A stretch of 64,000 bases of DNA from Alkalibacterium sp034520745 (GTDB lineage Bacteria > Bacillota > Bacilli > Lactobacillales > Carnobacteriaceae_A). Of this stretch, positions 19,993 to 28,692 are shown piece after piece (positions within the stretch are counted from its first letter, which is position 1; the number at the start of each line of letters is the position of its first letter). The stretch covers positions 124,001-188,000 of the forward strand of contig JAXHNF010000017.1 in the NCBI GenBank assembly GCA_034520745.1, written 5' to 3'. Under the pieces are notes generated by a model, which ran no database searches, had not been told where the DNA came from, and worked only from the letters and a program-made list of their open reading frames with translations. The position numbers were made by a program, and so were the translations under genes.

Positions 19993-20239
19993 CATACGCG
20001 CTGAGGCGCGTATGCGCAGCATGAAAAAGACGGATCGTTATGAGTTGAACGGAAATTTGGCGCAACTCATAACGAAACTGTCTGATCTGAATAAGTTAGC
20101 CTGTGAAATCTTCCCACTCATTGAGATCACTCCCTAATCGTCACGAGTCAGCAGGAAATCACTTCAAACTTATGACGATTACGGCCCGGCGGGTAGGGAA
20201 AGGGTATTGGACGCCGATAAACCATTCCTGCCGGCCCGT
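19993..20239. repeat. Hairpin array B: five units, about 51.6-bp period
   Basis: Stem-loop centres lie at 20003.5, 20055, 20106, 20158 and 20210. Unit 1: CATACGCGC/GCGCGTATG, loop TGAG. Unit 2: TCGTTATGAGTTG/CAACTCATAACGA, 13-bp stem. Unit 3: ATCTGAATAAGT/ACTCATTGAGAT, 10 of 12 pairs. Unit 4: TAATCGTCA/TGACGATTA. Unit 5: ACGGCCCGGCGGG/CCTGCCGGCCCGT, 11 of 13 pairs. Units 2-4 are alignable and differ by paired substitutions (for example G-C to T-A in position 4 of the arm, T-A to C-G in TCGTTA versus TCGTCA). The array sits between convergent cshB and the DUF1189 gene, after the cshB terminator. Confidence 0.8.
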
Positions 20240-20267
20240 TTCTTCTCGTTGTGCTTCATGGAGCCTA

Positions 20268-20312
20268 AAAAACCTCCGCTGCGGACATTTGCATGTGCCG
20301 AAGCGGAGGTCA
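20268..20312 (-). terminator. Terminator of the DUF1189 gene
   Basis: ACCTCCGCT (20272-20280) pairs with AGCGGAGGT (20302-20310). On the minus strand the stem is followed by TTTTTTA. Confidence 0.8.
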
Positions 20313-20313
20313 G

Positions 20314-21097
20314 TTAAACCGTGTTTTTCTTTTTGTAATTTTTCAAAGACGCGTACAGGAAGTAGAGTGAGAAGCCGAGTGTGATCTCGAAAGTGAAAGG
20401 TAAAAAGACTCCGAACAATTCAAACACCGAAAAGATCATCAGCGGGACACTCCAAAGCGACGAGGGCCATCCGGGCGATTTTCTTGAATGGAAGCGGGAT
20501 CCGCAGCAGGGTCTTCAGTATGTTTCCGAAGAGTGCTAATGATCAGCCATTCATAAAGCAAGACTCAAACTGCTTGCGATATACGTGACGAATAAAGGTG
20601 AACAGCAGAACGACGGGTGAAAAACGGCCCATCTCTGACATCAGGTCTTTGAATTCCGTATCATTGAAGCCCTCCAGCTGGTCGATAGGATACCGGAAGC
20701 GACTGGCTCATGATGTTCAGATAAAACTGCTCCTCCATCATCCCGATACCGATGGGGACATTCAGACGCTCGATGTTTCGAATCGATCTCCTCGGTTTCT
20801 ATGGCTCCGTTGGGGTCGAAGAAGAACAAAAACGAGTCTGTCTGGTGAACATAGGACTCGGTGTCTTCTTCCACAACCAGTTGACCGTCAGTGATCTCGA
20901 AAGCCGGAAGCGTCTTCGGTGATTTCCTGTCCGTCTTCACTCAAGCCACCCATAACGGAAGCCAGAATGGTCGCCATCGACAGCGTAAGGATAAGAGCGA
21001 GCAGGGCGAAATGGTGAATCAGCTGCTTGCGGGACATTTTCAATGCCTTATATAAATGCTGAGGATTTTTGAACCCCAGTGTAAAAAAGTCTTTCAT
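20314..21097 (-). CDS. DUF1189-like membrane protein, frame-broken
   Basis: Reconstructed over about five frame shifts. The start at 21097 (MKDFFTLGFKNPQHLYKAL) is followed by a first membrane segment (LIHHFALLALILTLSMATIL). Then comes an extracytoplasmic domain (ITDGQLVVEEDTESYV, LFFFDPNGAI, FYLNIMSQSLPVSYDQL...). Further hydrophobic segments lie in the C-terminal half (VVLLFTFI..., FELFGVFLPFTFEITLGFSLY), ending NYKKKNTV at the TAA complementing 20314-20316. Topology and sequence pattern match DUF1189, a four-helix membrane family of unknown function in Firmicutes. The gene is single, divergent from sodA and convergent with cshB. Confidence 0.62.
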
Positions 21098-21303
21098 CGT
21101 TTAACGCCTCTCTATAGTGGTTTTACAGTCAGTTTACTTGTTAAAGGTGCCAAAAAGCAATCCTGCTTTAGACGGATTTTGGGTCAGGGCACTTTGCGTT
21201 AAATGCAGATCTCTTACTTTCCATAAGTCGTATGAGTTGAAAAATATGTCCTAAATGTTACAATTATACTGTACGATAAAAGTAAATAGGAGGAATGTTT
21301 ACT

Positions 21304-21912
21304 ATGACATACACTTTACCGGATTTACCATATGCCTATGATGCATTGGCACCAACGATCGACGAGGAAACGATGCATCTGCACCATGACAAGCATCATG
21401 CTGGTTATGTGAAAAAAACCAATAATGCGCTTGAAGGCCATCCTGAACTGGCTGAATTGAGTATCGAAGACCTGATGAAAAAACTGGATTCAGTTCCTGA
21501 AGATATCAAAACAGCAGTTAAAAATAATGGCGGTGGACACGCAAACCACTCATTATTCTGGCAAATCCTTTCACCAAACGGTGGCGGAGAACCATCAGGA
21601 GAACTGGCAGACGCAATCAAAGAAACATTTGGAGATTTTGAGTCATTCAAGGAAAAATTCAATGCAACAGCAACGGGCCGTTTCGGTTCAGGCTGGGCCT
21701 GGTTAGTTGTTTCTGATGGGAAGCTGGAAGTCATGGATACCTTGAATCAGGATTCACCTTATTCTGTTGGCAAGACCCCTATTTTAGGTCTTGACGTCTG
21801 GGAACATGCTTACTACCTGAACTATCAGAACCAGCGTCCTGAATACGTGAAAGCATTCTGGAATGTCGTCAACTGGGACGAAGTTTCAAAACGCTACACA
21901 GACGCAAAATAA
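21304..21912 (+). CDS. sodA: Superoxide dismutase [Mn/Fe]
   Basis: Dismutates superoxide with a Mn or Fe centre. The ATG at 21304 (MTYTLPDLPYAYDALAP) is chosen over one at 21295, which would sit directly on AGGAGG. The protein is 202 residues, intact and of family length. Metal ligands are visible: His in MHLHHDKHH (first ligand), His in GHANHSLFW, and Asp and His in GLDVWEHAYY. A -10 TATACT lies at 21265-21270, but no good -35 is seen. The coding sequence is more A/T-rich at third positions than its neighbours, as expected for a highly expressed gene here. A terminator follows. Confidence 0.97.
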   Translation: MTYTLPDLPYAYDALAPTIDEETMHLHHDKHHAGYVKKTNNALEGHPELAELSIEDLMKKLDSVPEDIKTAVKNNGGGHANHSLFWQILSPNGGGEPSGELADAIKETFGDFESFKEKFNATATGRFGSGWAWLVVSDGKLEVMDTLNQDSPYSVGKTPILGLDVWEHAYYLNYQNQRPEYVKAFWNVVNWDEVSKRYTDAK

Positions 21913-21925
21913 TCATTTGATATTG

Positions 21926-21959
21926 AAAGGCTCGGGGCAGCTGCCGGCCTCTTTTTTTA
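21926..21959 (+). terminator. Rho-independent terminator after sodA
   Basis: AGGCTCGGGGCAG pairs imperfectly with CTGCCGGCCT and is followed by CTTTTTTT. Confidence 0.75.
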
Positions 21960-22035
21960 TATTGAATCTGGTTTGCGGTGTTCGCGTGAATAGAAGTGGA
22001 TGGGCGGCTTTTATCTTAGGACCAAAGAACGCGCT

Positions 22036-22406
22036 AATGCTTGTGACACGTGTATAAGACGTTCGCATTGAACTGCCGGGACTCGATGTCGCATAAGTGT
22101 GGGATATGCGCCTTTCGCAGTAATATCCAAGCCTTGAACGTCGCATAAAGACGGGATATGCACCTTTCACAGTGACATCCGGGCGTTGAATGTCGCATAA
22201 ACAGGGTATATGCGCCTTTCGCAGTGACGTCAGAGAATTGAATGTCGCATAAACAGTGGATATGCGCCCTTCGCAGTGAGATCCGAGCGTTGAACGTCGC
22301 ATAAAGACGGATATGCACCCTTCGTAGTGAGATCCAAGCGTTGAACGTCGCATAAACAGGGTATATGCACCTTTCACAATAATATCCAAGCGTTGAACGT
22401 CGCATA
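22036..22406. repeat. Hairpin array C: six full 52-bp units plus partial ends
   Basis: GTCGCATA ... TATGC recurs with stem GCATA/TATGC and a loop of nine (once eight) bases. Centres are at 22100, 22152, 22204, 22256, 22307.5 and 22359, so the period is 51.5-52. The arms extend outward as an imperfect hairpin (GTTGAACGTC against GCCTTTCGC). A degenerate left unit has AATGC/GCATT (centre 22052.5). The last unit keeps only its left arm (22402-22406). It lies between the sodA terminator and the PBP gene. Long ORFs on the minus strand here are only repeat read-through. Confidence 0.85.
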
Positions 22407-22677
22407 AAAACAGAAAAACCGTCATGACCACTTAAATCAGAATGGAAAATCATAGGAATATCTGGCTGGTCTGCTTCATCCGGAGGCGTCCAGGGCAGCC
22501 TGTACAGCTGAAAGAAGTCATAAAACGTTCACAGTAAAATCCACGTTATTCCATCTTGGACTGTGGCAATCCTGCCGTCATTTTGGTAAACTTGCACGAG
22601 TATGAAAAAAATTAAAACGACTCTGAAACAGTCCATTATTCAGTTCATCTGCTTACATAGCAGGAGGAGGAAATGAA
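22407..22677. other. Leader region of the PBP gene, no gene seen
   Basis: No coding signal and no clear promoter were found. A strong GGAGGAGG is placed seven bases before the GTG start of the PBP. Confidence 0.4.
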
Positions 22678-24902
22678 GTGAAAGCTCCAAAACAGAAAAA
22701 AACCGATAAACCTAAATCTCATATTCCTTTTCGTCTGAATCTGCTCTTTTTTATAGTGTTCCTGCTTTTTTCAAGCCTGATCCTGCGTCTGGCTTACCTG
22801 CAGATCATACGCGCGGAAGAATATAAAGCTGAAGTCGAACGGACAGAACGCACGACCATTTCAGGCAGCGTGCCGCGGGGAGAGATCTTCGATGCAAGCC
22901 TGAACAAGCTGGTCGGTAATGAAGCGAGACACTCGATCACGTACACACGCGGAAAAAATGTGCCGGCCAGTCAAATGGCAAATCTGGCCTTTGAACTGGC
23001 GGACTATATTGCCGTTTCACACACCACGGCCTTTGAAGTGGACCGCGGCTTCGACTTGAGCGAACGTGATCTGAAAGACTATTTCATCGCCCGCAACCAG
23101 GATGAAGTCAGAGACCGCTTGTCTGACGATGAACGTAAGTTATCCGGTGCGGAAGCTTATCAGGTCATGCTGGATAAAGTCAGCACCTATGAGATCCGTT
23201 CATTTGACGAGAGACAGCTGGAAGGCGCGGCGATCTTCAAGAAAATGAATGCGGCCTACTCTTTGAGCACGGTCAATGTGAAAAATAAAGATGTCACTCA
23301 GGAAGAAATCGCCCGTATCAGCGAGAAATCTGGATAAATTTCCCGGTATCTCAACCGGAACAGACTGGGTAAGACGGTATCCGGAAGGCGATATGCTCAG
23401 GTTCGATCCTGGGAATAGTATCAACTGAGGAAAAAGGCGTTCCTGAATCGAAATTGAAGACTTATCTTGCTAACGGTTATTCAAGAAATGACCGGGTCGG
23501 GACGAGTTACCTTGAAGCCGAGTATGAAACGATCCTTAGAGGAGCAGAATCGAAGCTCGAAACGGAGACCAATTCCGATGGCGACATCATCAATCAGGTG
23601 ATGCAGTACTCGGGCCATAAAGGCGACAATCTGATCCTGACGATGGATATCGATTATCAGAAAACGGTGGAACAGATCGCGATCGATTCTCTGGCTGAGC
23701 GCGAAGGCCTGAACAACAGCATCTACATCGCGGCCATGGATCCCAGCAATGGGGATATCCTGGCGATGACAGGCAAGGAAATCGTTGACGGAGAAGTGAA
23801 AGACCGGACATACGGTGTCTTTTTCGATAACTTCAGCATGGGGTCTGCAGTCAAAGGGGCCACGATCCTGGCCGGCTATATGGATGGGGTGCTGGACACC
23901 GGCAACAACGTGATCGTCGACACAGCCGCTTCGACTCAGGAAACTCCAGTCGATATCCTCCGTCTTCAACCGGTCCGGTAGCCGAAGCGATCAACGACAT
24001 CACCGCGCTGGAAGTGTCTTCCAACGTTTACATGTCAAGGCTCGCCATGCGCATGGGGGCGAATGGGACTATACAGCAGAACATGTCTCTTAAATATCAG
24101 CGCGTAGCAGTCTTCTTGAAAAGCAGCGTCATTACTTTCAATCAGTTTGGTTTAGGTGTAGCTGACTGGTATAGATCTGCCGTCTGAATCGACGGGACTG
24201 GCCGGTGATGCAAGTCGTGCAGGCGAGGGACTGTTCTTCTCGTTCGGGCAGTACGATACCTATACGCCACTGCAGCTGCTGCAGTATACGTCAGTGATCG
24301 CTAACGGCGGGACCCGGATCGCTCCGCGTCTGGTGTCTGAGATCCGCTGACACGGATACAGAAACAGGTAGTGTGGGTGCACCTTAAAACAGAGATACCA
24401 GCCAAAATATTGAACACGCTCGATGTGTCAGAAACTGCCATGGACCGGGTACAGCAGGGCTTTTATGAAGTCGTCAACGGAAACCGCGGCAGTGCCCGCA
24501 GTTATTTCGGCTGGAACGCCGTATACGTCTGCCGGTAAAACGGGGACAGCTCAGGCCTTCTACTGGGATGACGATCTGAATGCGATAACGGATAGTGTCA
24601 TCGAACTATCACCTATGTGGGTTATGCCCCTTATGATGATCCAGAAATCGCCATCGCTGTCGTCGTTCCAAACCTTCCAGTCTCAGGACGGACGAATCGT
24701 GAAAACACCCGTGCTGCACGAAGAGTGCTGGATGCCTACTTCAAAGTGGGAGAATTTAAAAATGACTCAACCGGTGATGCAGTGGAATCGATTGAGGATC
24801 TGACGACTCGAAGCTGAAGACCTGGCCGAAGAAGAAGTGGAAGAAGGAGACGAACCACAAGTGCCTGTTCAGGAGAACAGTGAAGAACTCATAGAAGAAT
24901 AA
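22678..24902 (+). CDS. Class B penicillin-binding protein (PBP2-like transpeptidase)
   Basis: A monofunctional peptidoglycan DD-transpeptidase, about 735 residues. GTG 22678 is the start, since the ATG five bases earlier stops at once. The N-terminus is cytoplasmic and basic, with one membrane segment (LNLLFFIVFLLFSSLILRL). The dimerisation domain (PRGEIFDASLNKLVGN) follows. The transpeptidase motifs are SAVK in FSMGSAVKGAT, SSN in EVSSNVYMSRL and KTG in SAGKTGTAQAF. The C-terminus is acidic (EEEVEEGDEPQVPV). Frame shifts occur near 23332, 23430, 23980, 24100-24180, 24350, 24600 and 24810. It resembles PbpA/PBP2a-type elongation transpeptidases. A strong terminator follows. Confidence 0.88.
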
Positions 24903-24918
24903 GGAATATGAAACCTGA

Positions 24919-24956
24919 CAGGAAAGCCGCGACTTGTTCGCGGGTTTCCTGTTTTT
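24919..24956 (+). terminator. Rho-independent terminator after the PBP gene
   Basis: CAGGAAAGCCGCGA pairs with TCGCGGGTTTCCTG (one mismatch) around a short loop, then TTTTT. Confidence 0.88.
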
Positions 24957-24964
24957 CTGCATAA

Positions 24965-25003
24965 AAAAAGAAGACAGAAGCAAAAGCTTCCATCTTCTTT
25001 CTA
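24965..25003 (-). terminator. Terminator of rpmG (possibly bidirectional)
   Basis: AAGAAGACAGAAGC pairs with GCTTCCATCTTCTT over AAAA. On the minus strand it is followed by TTTTTTT. Confidence 0.8.
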
Positions 25004-25018
25004 TCATTGCCGAAACAA

Positions 25019-25168
25019 TTATTTTGTTTCGCGGTGCAGTGTTACTTTGCGTTCGCGTGGGCAATATTTTTTAATTTCTAAACGTTCCGTATTGTTACGT
25101 TTGTTTTTAGATGTTAGGTAATTGCGTTCTTTGCATTCTGTACATTCTAAGGTTACGTTTACTCGCAT
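25019..25168 (-). CDS. rpmG: 50S ribosomal protein L33
   Basis: A 49-residue ribosomal protein of the large subunit. I take MRVNVTLECTECKERNY at 25168 as the start, not the longer frame from 25207, because this matches L33 exactly and GGAGGGA lies upstream on the minus strand. It has CTEC near the N-terminus but YCPRERK near the C-terminus, so one zinc-ligand cysteine of the four is absent. That arrangement is also known from B. subtilis RpmGA (YCPRDKK). It ends TLHRETK. Confidence 0.95.
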   Translation of the reverse strand: MRVNVTLECTECKERNYLTSKNKRNNTERLEIKKYCPRERKVTLHRETK

Positions 25169-25418
25169 GATTGTCCCTCCCAATTGTCCTGTTTTGAAGG
25201 CTATCAAACATGTTTGGTGTCTAGCCTTTCGCCTTGACTAGAATACCATGTTTTGAATATAAATGCCAATCTTTTTTTCGTGACTGACTGATTTTTTTGC
25301 ATAAATGACATATTTAGCACGTAAATCACTGGTGACTCATCAGGGAAGTCTTTTTGTTTCACCTGAAATATGCTATTATTTTAAAGCCGATGTTTTTAAG
25401 GAAGAAAGGAGGGTATGC

Positions 25419-25779
25419 ATGGAATTAGGGATGATAGCGGCTATACTGTTTGGTTCAGCCGCGCTGGTCTACTTGTATTCATTTACACAGAAAGAGGAAA
25501 AAGAACAGGCCTACATAGAACTTGAAGAGTTTTCGCTGGCTGTGACGCAATCCGTATTCGAATTGAATGAACGGGTGAAGACACTGGAAAGTGAACATGA
25601 GATAGACGCAGAGGTCAAGACGCTTCAAAAGCAGGTGACTCAGCTGAACAAGGACAACATCATTACGCTGTTCACCAAAGGTTGTCACAACAGAGGCCAT
25701 CTCCGGTCAGCTGGGGATTGCTTCCGCTTCGGTCCAGGAAATCATTGACGCGTATGTCGAAGAAGGGATCCGCGGATAA
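25419..25779 (+). CDS. Membrane-anchored coiled-coil protein of unknown function
   Basis: About 120 residues. ATG 25419 follows AAAGGAGG. The N-terminal membrane segment is MELGMIAAILFGSAALVYLY. Then comes a charged helical stretch with heptad spacing (VFELNERVKTLESE, VKTLQKQVTQLNKD), likely a coiled coil. After a one-base insertion near 25681 the frame continues VVTTEAISGQLGIASASVQE and ends EEGIRG. That last part looks like a small helix-turn-helix. I do not recognise the family. It lies 32 bases before a short MltG-like gene and probably shares its transcript. Confidence 0.6.
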
Positions 25780-25811
25780 ATACTACATATCAGGAAGGTG
25801 AAATAGATAAC

Positions 25812-26335
25812 ATGTCAAAGAAAACAAGCCGCAGCATCGCTCTGGGGTTATTCGTATCCGGTCTGATCGTTTTGGGGCTGGATGTCTGGGGAGCCGATCT
25901 GACGGGAATCTCCCAAACAGGAGGACCTTATGCCGTCACAGAGAGCCTCGTCAGAGCTTGAAGAAAAAGTCGACAGCACTGGAAGAGGAAAACAGCCGTT
26001 TAATAGATGAACACGACCGGCTGACTGAAGGGTATGCCAGCACCCTGACGCTGTCGGATATCCAAGAGAGCGGACAGGAGAATGACGCGAACGTCACGAC
26101 CAGCAGCGAGAGACGCAGAAGACAACGGAGGACCAGTATACGGTAACGGTTAGAGAAGGGGAACCCAGCAGTGTCATCGCTGAGCAGCTGGAAACGCTTA
26201 GGCGTGATCGAGGACCGCTTGGCCTTCAACGACTACCTGGAAAAGAATGACTATGCCAGAAAGGTGCGTCCCGGAAATTTCGTCGTCAATTCAGACATGT
26301 CAACGGACGAACTGGTTCAGGCTATCATCAGGTAA
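25812..26335 (+). CDS. Short MltG/YceG-like membrane protein
   Basis: About 174 residues, split by frame shifts near 25960 and 26130-26200. The N-terminus has a membrane segment (RSIALGLFVSGLIVLGLDVWG), followed by a charged helix (ALEEENSRLIDEHDRL). The C-terminus, YTVTVREGEPSSVIAEQL and FNDYLEKNDYARKVRPGNF, then MSTDELVQAIIR, resembles the LysM-like/N-terminal module of MltG endolytic transglycosylases. The catalytic glutamate domain is absent. It is therefore unlikely to cut glycan and could bind cell wall or a partner (inference). The start ATG 25812 has AGGAAGGTG upstream. Confidence 0.6.
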
Positions 26336-26425
26336 AAATCCGCCAACGAAGCAGGGGCTTACTTTTGAATTCTGAGCGCTTTCCTTTAAAATGGTAGTAT
26401 ACAACCAGTAAAGGAGCGATAACGG

Positions 26426-26749
26426 ATGAAATTAGCCAAACTGACTCTTGTGAACGGCGGAACATTCATTGTCAGCCACTCTCCGAAAGACGTGTACCAG
26501 CGTGTGACACATTCTGACGGGAAACCGAAAAACCATATCCATCTCTTCACTTTGGAAAACGGCAAGGAGCTTTATATCAATGCCACATATATCCTGTCGA
26601 TCGAAAAAGTGAGTGCGCACACGATTGGTGAGACGGGGAAAAAGGCTGACGAAAAAGAGGCCACGGAACCTGAGGATAAAAACCGGGTCAAAGACAATCT
26701 GGAAGCCGTCAAAGAATTCAAGGAAGATATCGACGGAAACATGGAATAA
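26426..26749 (+). CDS. Hypothetical protein, 107 residues
   Basis: I do not recognise this gene. ATG 26426 follows AAAGGAGCG, and the frame is intact. The N-terminal half (LAKLTLVNGGTFIVSHSP, then FTLENGKELYINATYILSIE) reads as a small beta-rich domain. The C-terminal 40 residues are charged and probably disordered or helical (GKKADEKEATEPEDKNRV). There is no membrane segment or cysteine. It is followed by a large nested hairpin that probably ends the transcript. Confidence 0.6.
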   Translation: MKLAKLTLVNGGTFIVSHSPKDVYQRVTHSDGKPKNHIHLFTLENGKELYINATYILSIEKVSAHTIGETGKKADEKEATEPEDKNRVKDNLEAVKEFKEDIDGNME

Positions 26750-26758
26750 AAGCATCCG

Positions 26759-26830
26759 TATCTAAGTTCATCATGACGCTGAGTCAAGCCTTTGGATTTG
26801 ACTTTTTGGCAGTGAACTTAGATATTTTTG
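26759..26830 (+). terminator. Large nested hairpin with T-run
   Basis: TATCTAAGTTCA (26759-26770) pairs perfectly with TGAACTTAGATA (26813-26824). Inside it AGTCAA (26782-26787) pairs with TTGACT (26798-26803). TTTTTG follows. A terminator is likely; the 42-base interior with its own stem is unusual. Confidence 0.65.
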
Positions 26831-26848
26831 TGAAATGCATGATTAAGA

Positions 26849-26877
26849 TTGGGCAGTGATACGGGTTATGCTATACT
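26849..26877 (+). promoter_or_regulatory. Promoter of the rhomboid gene
   Basis: TTGGGC (26849-26854) and TATACT (26872-26877) are spaced by 17 bases, about 32 bases before the GTG start. Confidence 0.65.
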
Positions 26878-26908
26878 GATTAGAGAAAGCAGCAAGGGAG
26901 AGTACAAC

Positions 26909-27615
26909 GTGAATTATAAAACAAAACTGAAGCTTCAAAGGTGGAAAAAGAGCCGTACATCGCTTATGGAATCCTGGCTCTGACGGGGTTGATGTTCCTG
27001 CTTCAGGAGGTCCTCGGCGGAAGCACGAATCAGTGGGTCCTGGTCCAGCTGGGTGCGAAAGTCAATGAACTGATCGTCCTCGGCGACTGGTGGCGGCTGA
27101 TCACACCGATGTTTCTCCATATCGGGCTGACCCATATCCTGTTCAATGCACTGATCGTTTACTTTTTAGGCATACAGCTGGAGACGATCTTCGGCCACTG
27201 GCGTTTTCTGGCGCTGTATTTCTTAAGTGGCGTGGCCGGTAACGCGATGAGTTTCGCTTTGAATCCGAGTGTTTCCGCAGGTGCCAGTACGGCGATCTTC
27301 GGACTGTTCGGATCGACACTGGTCCTGGTGAAACTCTTCCCCGGGCATCCGCAGATCAAGGCCATGGCCAAGAATTTCACACTGCTGATCGTCCTCAACC
27401 TCGTGTTCGGACTGTTCAGCCCAAATATCGACATGGCAGGTCACGTGGGCGGCCTGGTCGGCGGTTATGTGGCGACGTTCGCGCTGTCGACACCGAGAGC
27501 CTGGCGGACAACTAAAAAACAGCAGCTGGCTTACGGTGCGCTTTATGCGGGTATACTCATTTTACTGCTGGTCATCGGCTACAGCCGTTTTGTGCCGATA
27601 CTGAATTTATTTTAA
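26909..27615 (+). CDS. Rhomboid-family intramembrane serine protease
   Basis: A six-helix membrane protease. GTG 26909 with GGGAG upstream starts a short basic N-terminus. The frame shifts by one near 26935 and then is open. The catalytic serine is in SAGASTAIFG and the catalytic histidine in MAGHVGGLVGGY. The HILFNA segment supplies the conserved His/Asn of the oxyanion region. At about 235 residues it has only the membrane core. It lacks the large N-terminal domain and the TPR repeats of B. subtilis GluP, although its position beside glucokinase is the yqgP-like context. Confidence 0.88.
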
Positions 27616-27645
27616 TAAAAATCATTAGTTAATGGAGGAAAAGGT

Positions 27646-28629
27646 ATGCAGAACAAGAACATAATCGGCGTCGATCTCGGTGGCACGACGGTCAAATTTG
27701 CCATCGTCACGCCGGAGGGTGAAATACTGGACAAGTGGCACATCGATACGGATATTTCTGATGAAGGAAGCCACATCACACCGTCCATCATCCGATCGAT
27801 CAAAGACTACATGAAAGACAAAAATCTTGAAGCCGGCGACTTTTTCGGCATCGGCATGGGTTCTCCCGGTACGGTAAACAAGCGTGAAGGCACGGTCATC
27901 GGTGCGTATAACCTGAACTGGAAAACAGAGCAGCCGCTGAAAAAGATGATCGAAGGCGAAACCGGTATCCCATTATATATCGACAATGACGCAAATGTCG
28001 CGGCACTGGGCGAAAAATGGATCGGTGCCGGCAACAACGAGCCGGATGTGGTCTTCATCACGCTCGGCACAGGTGTCGGGGGCGGCGTGATCACGAACGG
28101 CGAACTCGTCCATGGGGCGATCGGCGCTGCCGGTGAGATCGGTCATATGACCGTCGACCGTGACGGCTACCGCTGTACCTGCGGCAAGAAAGGCTGCCTG
28201 GAGACCGTTGCAAGTGCCACGGGGATCGTGCGTGTAGCTGAAGACGGCGCTGAGGCTTTTGAAAAAGACACCCCGCTCAAGCAGCGGATCCTTGACGGTG
28301 AGAAGGTCAGTGCCAAAGTGATCATGGATGCCGCCAAAGACGGCGATGCATACGGCTTGTCTATCGCGGACGAGATCAGTGACCATCTGGGCCTGGCCTG
28401 CGGGAACATCGCGAATCTGCTGAACCCATCCACCATCGTGATCGGCGGCGGGGTCTCCAAGGCCGGAGAATTCCTGGCTGAGCGGATCAGAAAACAGCTG
28501 GCCGTCTATGCCTTTCCGACGATTCGTGAGAGTACGAAGATCAGGATCGCCGAACTGGGGAACGATGCCGGTGTGATCGGAGCCAGTTCACTGGTGCTGA
28601 CAGAATCGATCCATCAATCAAAACAATAA
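27646..28629 (+). CDS. glcK: ROK-family glucokinase
   Basis: Phosphorylates glucose with ATP in the cytoplasm. 327 residues, intact. The phosphate-binding loop is IGVDLGGTTVKFAIV, the catalytic aspartate lies in YIDNDANVAALGE, and LGTGVGGGVI is the second phosphate loop. The ROK zinc motif is visible as GHMTVD... and CTCGKKGCLE. ATG 27646 follows ATGGAGGAA. It lies 30 bases after the rhomboid gene, as in Bacillus and enterococci, and is probably in one operon with it. The YqgQ gene usual between them is absent. Confidence 0.96.
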   Translation: MQNKNIIGVDLGGTTVKFAIVTPEGEILDKWHIDTDISDEGSHITPSIIRSIKDYMKDKNLEAGDFFGIGMGSPGTVNKREGTVIGAYNLNWKTEQPLKKMIEGETGIPLYIDNDANVAALGEKWIGAGNNEPDVVFITLGTGVGGGVITNGELVHGAIGAAGEIGHMTVDRDGYRCTCGKKGCLETVASATGIVRVAEDGAEAFEKDTPLKQRILDGEKVSAKVIMDAAKDGDAYGLSIADEISDHLGLACGNIANLLNPSTIVIGGGVSKAGEFLAERIRKQLAVYAFPTIRESTKIRIAELGNDAGVIGASSLVLTESIHQSKQ

Positions 28630-28692
28630 CGCCTGTGGTTCTTTCTATGTTAATATAATCGTATAAAGAATGACTGTAAAGAGGTGATGACA

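Noticed and set aside
22034..22453. Minus-strand ORFs of 139 and 172 codons with repeating peptides
   Set aside because: They cover a 52-bp tandem repeat; since 52 is not a multiple of three, the repeat unit is read in rotating frames. There is no start-site context and no conserved protein. This is repeat read-through.
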